The notes beneath the pieces are model-generated. The model did no database searches. It was not told the origin of the DNA and was given only the letters and a program-made list of their open reading frames with translations. The position numbers and the translations under genes were made by a program. From positions 57,496 to 121,495 of the forward strand of contig CANNZV010002549.1 of assembly GCA_947561585.1 (NCBI GenBank): DNA of 64,000 nucleotides, in the 5' to 3' direction. Shown piece by piece: positions 58,481 through 64,000 of the stretch. Origin of the DNA: Caprella mutica. Lineage: Eukaryota; Arthropoda; Malacostraca; Amphipoda; Caprellidae. Every line of letters begins with the position of its first letter. Positions within the stretch are counted from its first letter, which is position 1.

Positions 58481-59560
58481 TTAAAGTTTAAGAAGTACAT
58501 GTTTCTTCTTTATTAACATCTTCAAATCTTCTGTTAACCATTTAGGATTCTTTAAAACTTTTAGTTTTTTGCTTTTTATCAGGGGAAATGCTGTATTATA
58601 TATATGGTAGATTCTATTGATAAAATTGTCAGTTAAAATATTGGGATCGTTGTCGTTCATGCTGTTAAAATTCTCCATTTGGGTCAAATTAATAAAATTA
58701 TTCAATTTACTAATGCTTTTAAGTTGTCTACTAAAAATAAAATCATCCTGTATTCCGTCTGGAATATTAAAATGAAGTAAAATAGGTCTGTGGTCAGAAA
58801 TGTCACATTCAATCACGGCAGAGTTAAGATTATTATTAGGGGTAAAATTTTGCCAGAAATGGTCTATTAGTGAAAATTGATTAGAGAATTCATTTGGTGA
58901 ATACCTAGTTGGCTTATCTATAGTTGGGTAAAAAGAATGTCCAGATACTAAATTGATAAAATTATTAATGCTATTGAGGTTAAGAGGGTTAAAAAGGTCA
59001 ATATTAAAATCCCCACATAAAACAGTATCAGAATTAGCAATAGACGGCAATAAAATATCGTTAAAAAAATCACACATAGAGTCAATAGAGTAAGAGGGGG
59101 GTCTATAGATACAACATAGATTGAACTTGAAATTAGGACCACAAATTGACAATGTCAAAATTTCTATGGTATTATTTATGGTAGTTAAAAAATCATTCCT
59201 ATTGACTGTCAATGAACTATTTGTGAAAATAACAACTCCGCCTCCATGTTTATTTCGATATATACTATATTTGTTAAAACCTTCGAGATAAAAGCAGTTG
59301 TCAATATTTTCCTCTAGCCATGTTTCAGAGATACAAATTAAGCCGAATGATTTCTTCTTCCTTAGTGTCAAAAATGTTTGTAGTTTTGCAAAGTTACGCC
59401 TCATACTCCTAATATTGACTGCTAAAATACTAATTGAATTGTTAGGGATGTTAAAATTTATAAAATTGTCTAGGGTAAAACTGTTACAAGTAACATTAGG
59501 ATAGGCATTGTTATTGTCACCGAATAAAACACTAGGAAAATTAAGAGGAAATGGCTGCAT
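58481..59560 (-). CDS. LINE-F ORF2 start: AP-like endonuclease domain
   Basis: 359 open codons from an ATG at 59560. Endonuclease motifs in order: NIRS (49-52), ISETWL with the catalytic Glu (77-82), GGGVVIF (105-111), YRPP (152-155), GDFNID (183-188), SLIDHFW (230-236) and SDHRP (255-259). These are the residues that nick target DNA in APE-type LINEs. Unusually well kept for a LINE interrupted elsewhere. The start overlaps the end of ORF1 by 20 bases in another frame, a common LINE layout. The frame stops soon after the domain, where intact ORF2 would go on into the RT. Confidence 0.85.
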   Translation of the reverse strand: MQPFPLNFPSVLFGDNNNAYPNVTCNSFTLDNFINFNIPNNSISILAVNIRSMRRNFAKLQTFLTLRKKKSFGLICISETWLEENIDNCFYLEGFNKYSIYRNKHGGGVVIFTNSSLTVNRNDFLTTINNTIEILTLSICGPNFKFNLCCIYRPPSYSIDSMCDFFNDILLPSIANSDTVLCGDFNIDLFNPLNLNSINNFINLVSGHSFYPTIDKPTRYSPNEFSNQFSLIDHFWQNFTPNNNLNSAVIECDISDHRPILLHFNIPDGIQDDFIFSRQLKSISKLNNFINLTQMENFNSMNDNDPNILTDNFINRIYHIYNTAFPLIKSKKLKVLKNPKWLTEDLKMLIKKKHVLLKL

Positions 59561-59942
59561 TTTCAGTGTTAGGCTGGTCTATTGCATTTGCTTTGCAGAA
59601 CGAGTCGAGGGAATTTGAATTATTAATAATGAAATACTTAGGGTTGTTTATAATCTTCACACAAATATTCCCTGCAAACACATAAGCAGAGGCAATAATG
59701 TTTTCATTAGCTTTCTTTAATAATTTTAACTTGTATAGAAGCTGTGACCTATTTTTTGCAAGATAATCATTAACATAAATACCAGGTGGTTTCTTACATT
59801 TGAAAGATTTCAGAATTTCTATTTTTTCCTCTTTTGAGGTCACTTTCACTTTTAAATGTTTATTTTTATTTCCTCTAATACTGACACTAGTAACAATTTC
59901 TTCACAGTTTAGATCTTCTACGTGTCTCCGAATTATCTTCAC
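59541..59942 (-). pseudogene. LINE-F ORF1, C-terminal part
   Basis: 133 open codons up to the stop at 59541. The stretch IYVNDYLAKNRSQLLYKLKLL followed by AYVFAGNICVK resembles the C-terminal domain found in many arthropod LINE ORF1 proteins and related to the baculovirus FP-type fold, which binds nucleic acid. The natural N-terminus is cut off by the pogo-like insertion at 59986. Confidence 0.65.
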
Positions 59943-59985
59943 AACTTCAGACTTGAGATTTCTATTCTCCTCGCCACCCTTAGTA

Positions 59986-61285
59986 GGGGAGGGTGGTCAT
60001 CAATGGGACACTGGGAACAATGGGACATGCTGAATAACTTTTTTATTTGAGGGTAATTTTTAACAAAATCTTAGTGTTAAATTAAGCATACTTCAGTGCA
60101 TTGACTTGCATTGCATTCAGCGGTTGGGGTGCAGTCAGCCCTGTGTAAAAGCGAAAACGTGTTTTAGGGGTGATAAAACTAAATATTTCGTACTTTGTTT
60201 CAATTGTTATAAATCTGTAAATTTAACATATAATGCTTACGTCATTTTTACATGATATTAAGTAATATGTAAAATATGATCATTTGAACGGATTGCCTTT
60301 ATACTTTTGTAGTTGAGCCGCTATACCCGTATGTTTTCAAAATGGCGTCATGGTGATCATTGGGACAGAAAATTTGGTTAACAATGGGACAGTGACTTAT
60401 TGTCAACTAAACTGTCTAGTTACACCATATGAATCAATATATCTATTTTTTTGATACAATAACGTGAACTGTAGCTTCAGAGCTTCTTGTAGAAACAGAG
60501 CTGCCAGCTGAAGCGGGACTTTCGATCATGTTCAAGGGCTTTAGCAATCTGAGGTCATCACAAAGCACTGCATAGAGAACAAATTTCACTAATAAAAGAA
60601 AAAGACGCAGCATGATTGCAACGGATACACCAGAGAAAGAAGAGCTTTTTGCTGGTGCCACTAAGGATAAGGCCTTCGAAATCACTTCATAAAGTATCTG
60701 ACGTAGATGGCCTGTGAACTATTGTTCTTGGTCTGGTATATAACTCTTAATCTAACTGATCCATTCGTCTGAAGAACTCAAATCTCCACCGAAAATGTTG
60801 AAAATGAAGATTTATGCACTTGTAGAATTTGAGGCGACTTCTAAAACGTATTCTGTTGGCCAAAAGCATGAAAAAGATAAATACGAAATATTGATGTTAG
60901 GCGAAGATTCAAGTGCAATGAGCTTAATTTTCCAAATGTTCCTGGCATGGCTTCGGTGAAGTTAGAGGACATTAAACTGATATTATGTGAACTAACAAAG
61001 TGTGGGACAATATAAAGAGATAATTCGAACTTGAAATTTCACCATAACCTCGTTCACCAGGGCATGTCCCATTGTTCACCAGTGCTGTTATACAATGGGA
61101 CAATTTTTTTTGTTTTTTATTTAATTTTTTTCTAGTCAACAGAATATGTGATAGCATTCGAGTTTGTTTCATTTTATAAAGGAATATCTATATTACACAT
61201 GTATTTTTTATTTTTCATACTTTGCCCATAGTAAATGAAATATCATCTTTCGGTGTTTTTTGTCCCATTGATGACCACCCTCCCC
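59986..61285 (+). mobile_element. Pogo-like transposon inside LINE-F ORF1
   Basis: Inverted ends GGGGAGGGTGGTCATCAATG (25 bp perfect, including GGGACA) with TA on both sides (59984-59985, 61286-61287). The ends and interior carry the motif CAATGGGACA at least seven times (60001, 60018, 60357, 60382, 61064 inverted, 61090, 61262 inverted), possibly binding sites. It separates the two halves of LINE ORF1. TA duplication and the transposase remnant point to the pogo/Tigger group of Tc1/mariner. Confidence 0.8.
60790..61015 (+). pseudogene. Pogo-like transposase C-terminal remnant
   Basis: Plus-strand frame near 60800-60890 reads like the end of transposases in this group (ALVEFEATSKT, then KHEKDKYEIL). 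After a shift, 60928-61007 continues with NFPNVPGMASVKLEDI. The rest of the gene is missing. An 80-codon minus-strand frame at 60443-60685 has no family resemblance and is not called. Confidence 0.5.
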
Positions 61286-61287
61286 TA

Positions 61288-61616
61288 TCTTCACTCTTCC
61301 GGTTCTTTTCACCTTTTTGCGTTGTACTATTGTTATCTCCTTCCTTTTTTTCCCCCTTCGCAATTATTTCTTTGCAGATGTCTCCGTCTAATTTGAAGAA
61401 ATTAGTGAGAGAGTCCTGTTCAATCTGTTCCAGCCTATCTTCAAAATTCTGCAGTTTTGGCGATCGGTACTGGAGGCTTATTGAGTTTGATACTGCCTTG
61501 CTGTAGAGTATGGGCTGTAATTCCGGCACATCTACGTCTTGTCCCTTGCCTATTAGGCTGTTGAACCTAGTCTCTAAGTTGGAGTTTTTTTCTTCAAGAA
61601 TTTCGATTTTTCTCAA
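61288..61616 (-). pseudogene. LINE-F ORF1, N-terminal part
   Basis: Open on the minus strand from an ATG at 61616. It starts with a likely coiled coil (EILEEKNSNLETRFNSL), as in ORF1 proteins that trimerise or multimerise on RNA, and continues until the pogo-like insertion cuts it at 61285. Codons after that in the open frame (to 61215) belong to the inserted element. Confidence 0.65.
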
Positions 61617-61639
61617 TAGTTTAGAGGTGAACTTAGATA

Positions 61640-61775
61640 GAGATATTACATTAAATAATTAAATTACATTAAATAATTGAATTACATTAAATAATTAAAC
61701 TACATTAAACAATTAAATTACATTAAATAATTAAATTACATTATATCATTAAAATACATTAAATCAATAAACTTC
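61640..61775. repeat. AT-rich 18-bp minisatellite, block 3
   Basis: Seven to eight units of TTACATTAAATAATTAAA, directly at the 5' end of LINE-F. Small variants (AATTGAA, TTATATCATT). Confidence 0.9.
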
Positions 61776-61905
61776 AAAGTGTACCTGAATTATTTTATTT
61801 TGATTTAATGAAGTTAAATAATAAATATTGTCAGTTTTAACAATTTTATTCTTTAGTAATTTAGGCAATTTATTGAGATTTGAAATATGAAAAGTGTCAC
61901 TTATT
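61776..61905. repeat. Flank shared with the 30-bp minisatellite locus 1
   Basis: 61845-61905 (TTTAGGCAATTTATTGAGAT ... GTGTCACTTATTGAAAAA) matches 13240-13310, which lies directly before the 30-bp array. Here the array is 2 kb further on because a gag fragment has been inserted between. Confidence 0.75.
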
Positions 61906-62287
61906 GAAAAACAAGAATCATATAATTCTTCATAACATTATCATTTAATATTTGAAATTTAAAGCTAGTATCTAATCCTAATAAATTGAAATTAATTTCA
62001 GAATCACCGTTTGTAGTATGTACATTTTCATTCCTTAAACCTTCTAAGATGACTGAATTATCACTGTTAACACTAAGCTTAAATTTATCTACAATAGATT
62101 TCCTAATTAAAGACACACGAGATCCACTATCTATCAATGCCTCATATTTACAATTACTTATTTCAATAGGAAGGTAAAGAAATTTCTTTTTCATTACCAT
62201 GTTGTTTTCTATTATTTTGAGTTCATCACTATTTTCCAGATCATTTTCTTGAGTAAAGGGATTCTCTTTAGCGACCTCTGTCGTCAC
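61901..62287 (-). pseudogene. Retrotransposon aspartic protease domain
   Basis: 128 open codons on the minus strand. ALIDSGSRVSLI near the middle is the retropepsin active-site motif (D-S-G) with the usual hydrophobic context, as in Ty3/gypsy-like retroelements. It would cleave the gag-pol product. The frame is cut at the 3' side where the element ends at about 61906, so RT and integrase are absent. Confidence 0.75.
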
Positions 62288-62334
62288 CTCTTTGATGGCA
62301 GAGGATATCAGTTTAAATTCTGTCTGTAGCTTGG

Positions 62335-62793
62335 CTTACGATTGTGATAGTCTACACTGTTTGATCTGTTAGAGTTATACCTGTCAGTGCCACTTTTACG
62401 CACTGTAGAGAAAGAGCGTTTTCTATTTTTACCGCAGTCTCTGTAGAAATGACCTTCTCGGTTACATAGAAAACATAGCTTCAGTCTTTATCTACATGAG
62501 TTATAATGATGTCCAAATCTTTTGCAGTAGTTACACTTCATAGCATTAGTTAAAGGGGGTGGAGTTTCAAATGAGGGAGGCTTGTATTGGCTATTGTAGG
62601 AGTTTCGTTCATATTGAAAAAGATTTGCTTTTCGTTTCCAATCATTGTGATCGGTACTGTATCTCTGTTGCTGATGGTACTTTGGTACAGTTTGTAGTCC
62701 ATTGTTATAGAAGCGTTTATTATTAATGAATTCTTCTTCTCTGTGTGTTCTATTGTAATTAGGTGATCGATTTATGGAATCTGAATTATTCAA
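62335..62793 (-). pseudogene. Gag nucleocapsid part with two CCHC knuckles
   Basis: Minus strand: 101 open codons (62488-62793) end in a knuckle with pattern CX2CX4HX4C (CNYCKRFGHHYNSC). A second CX2CX4HX4C knuckle (CFLCNREGHFYRDC) is at about 62476-62433, in a shifted frame. Two zinc knuckles after an Asn/Tyr-rich stretch are typical of retrotransposon nucleocapsids that bind the RNA genome. Confidence 0.8.
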
Positions 62794-62830
62794 ATTGATT
62801 ACGATTTCTTATACGTTTTCTGTTTCATAA

Positions 62831-63623
62831 TCACTTTCTTTCTTTTCCATCAATCATTTCGAGATCATAAAATCGAGTGCATCTTTTTATTCTTGTCCAG
62901 GTCAGTCTCTTTCTTTCTATTCCGAATTCTCTTATTTCCTTGTTTTTGATACGTCTCAGCTGTTTTGAAACTCCTTTTTTGAAAGTTTGAATTAGGGTAG
63001 AACTCCGTTCAGCATCATGCTTTGGATAAGCCTGTTTATACAGTTTCTCCAAATTACTACTGTATGTGAAATAGGACTCATTAGGCATCGGTTTTGCATT
63101 CTCGAACTTGCGTTTAGCATGAGCTTTTCTGATTTCCCTTTCATCTTTGTACCATCTAATCAACTGAGCCTTAACATCGTCATAATCATTGTCAAAATCT
63201 CTTAGTAGCTTGAAATTTTTAAGAGTTTGACCTTTAAGATGTCTTTCGAGCTCACTTCCTTTTATCGACATTCTTACTATTACTATCATTTTCTTCTTTT
63301 TGTGTTTGCTTCTTTTGACTATCAGACTCGCCATATTTATTTACTAACAATCTAATAGCTTCAATTTCTTTTCCATGATTCACTACAATATCTTTCTTCT
63401 CATCACTGGTTTCGATATTTTCAAAGAATTGTTTCATATAACGAATATTTCCAGCAATAGTGTCTTGAACATCAACATTCTCTTCTTTTTCATGGTCATG
63501 ATTATTGGTACTACCACTAGAGTCAATATTATTCTCAGCCATTTCACGGAGTAATTTCAGAGCAGTAGATATAATATACTTTGTAACCAATCTGATCCCC
63601 AAACTTATAAATAAATAGTACAC
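62831..63623 (-). pseudogene. Gag capsid/matrix-like part, frameshifted
   Basis: Two overlapping minus-strand frames: 63252-63623 (acidic N-terminal part; the likely start is an ATG at about 63542) and 62831-63334 (helical, charged; with LKNFKLLRDFDNDYDDVKAQL and YSSNLEKLYKQAYP, as in Ty3/gypsy gag capsids). The frames differ, so at least one shift broke the gene. The assignment to a gypsy-like gag rests on this shape plus the zinc knuckles and protease next to it. Confidence 0.65.
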
Positions 63624-63937
63624 ATATTATAGGCAAAGACCAGAGAAAAATAATACTGATTGCATAATATATGAAATAACGAATCATAATAACTAAATTT
63701 ATAAAAAAAGTCACGGCACCAATTCATGTGGTGGGAAATCAGTATAACCCAGGTTCTAGTTCTACTATTGGCCTATCTTGTGATTGATTGATTTATTTAT
63801 TTTATTTATTTTATTAGTTAGTTACTGTGATTATATTTTATATTTAATTTCTTAATGGGTATACTGAGATATCACGTATGAAAGGAGTAAATAAAAGGAT
63901 TCGAAATGCAGCTATTGAATTCGGATAATAGATAATG

Positions 63938-64000
63938 ATCCACTTCCCGTAGTAATAGCACTGTATCATCCACTTCCCGTAATAATAGCACTGTATCATC
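63938..64000. repeat. 30-bp minisatellite, locus 2 (runs off the window)
   Basis: Two units of the repeat described at 13322-13622 (ATCCACTTCCCGTAGTAATA), one with GTAATAATAG. The array continues beyond the window edge. Confidence 0.9.

Larger units (their letters stand above)
55371..61635 (-). mobile_element. LINE-F: near full-length CR1/Jockey-type LINE with two insertions
   Basis: Minus strand, from 5' at about 61635 to the AATAAAC-type tail at 55371-55392. The order is ORF1, ORF2 endonuclease, RT, C-terminal domain, 3' UTR. A pogo-like element interrupts ORF1 (59986-61285) and a mariner interrupts ORF2 just after the RT (56278-57270). Without them the LINE is about 4 kb. Both ends abut the AT-rich 18-bp minisatellite. 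It is dead: ORF2 is frameshifted and interrupted. Confidence 0.85.
61906..63937 (-). mobile_element. Ty3/gypsy-like retrotransposon fragment
   Basis: Minus strand: possible LTR remnant (63722-63937), PBS-like TGGTGCCGTGAC (63710-63721 inverted), gag, two zinc knuckles, protease, then an abrupt end at 61906. RT, integrase and the 3' LTR are missing. It sits between the flank and the body of the second 30-bp minisatellite locus, so it inserted there and was truncated, or only this part was copied. Confidence 0.65.

Overview
The window looks like nuclear DNA of an arthropod, probably an insect. It is very AT-rich, and no intact long host gene is visible. It holds many minisatellite families, non-LTR and LTR retrotransposons, Tc1/mariner-, pogo- and hAT-like DNA transposons and tRNA-derived SINEs. 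The species cannot be fixed from sequence alone, and all family names rest on motifs read by eye.

Layout. 1-1.2 kb: phase-compatible small exons that may be the 3' end of a small Cys-containing gene. 1.2-4.8 kb: AT-rich DNA, a GTCA microsatellite and a SINE. 4.8-7.4 kb: a 27-bp minisatellite. 7.4-11.9 kb: a duplicated segment with a 49-bp minisatellite, split by a 1.56-kb Tc1/mariner-like element with ~505-bp inverted arms. 13.3-21.1 kb: a 30-bp minisatellite, then four blocks of an 18-bp minisatellite alternating with LINE fragments. 21.7-23.9 kb: a SINE/RTE-like composite and a 19-bp minisatellite. 24-29.8 kb: small inverted-repeat elements, a foldback and tRNA-like SINE heads. 29.8-32.4 kb: the second copy of the 7.4-8.6 kb segment. 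32.5-43.7 kb: an 11.2-kb LTR retrotransposon with 1238-bp LTRs that look identical and a GGGCT target duplication, but no recognisable gag or pol. 44.6-48.4 kb: elements with GGGGTATCACTGCGCA ends, a 104-bp array and a 12-bp array. 49.3-52 kb: RTE-like and SINE repeats. 52.4-61.8 kb: LINEs in an AT-rich 18-bp minisatellite, broken by hAT, mariner and pogo-like insertions. 61.9-63.9 kb: a decayed Ty3/gypsy-like gag/protease fragment on the minus strand, followed by the same 30-bp minisatellite seen at 13.3 kb.

How the parts relate. LINE fragments repeatedly abut the two related 18-bp minisatellites, and pairs of LINE copies share one 5' truncation point, so LINE-plus-satellite blocks seem to have been duplicated together. 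Several transposons can be ordered in time because they interrupt recognisable hosts and have readable target duplications. Most long open frames are by-products of repeat units whose length is a multiple of three.

Best candidates for something new: the coding-less LTR element (T...A ends, terminal hairpin, strong strand asymmetry), the LINE/minisatellite association, the IR/DR-like long-arm mariner inside a minisatellite, and the micro-exon gene candidate at the left edge.
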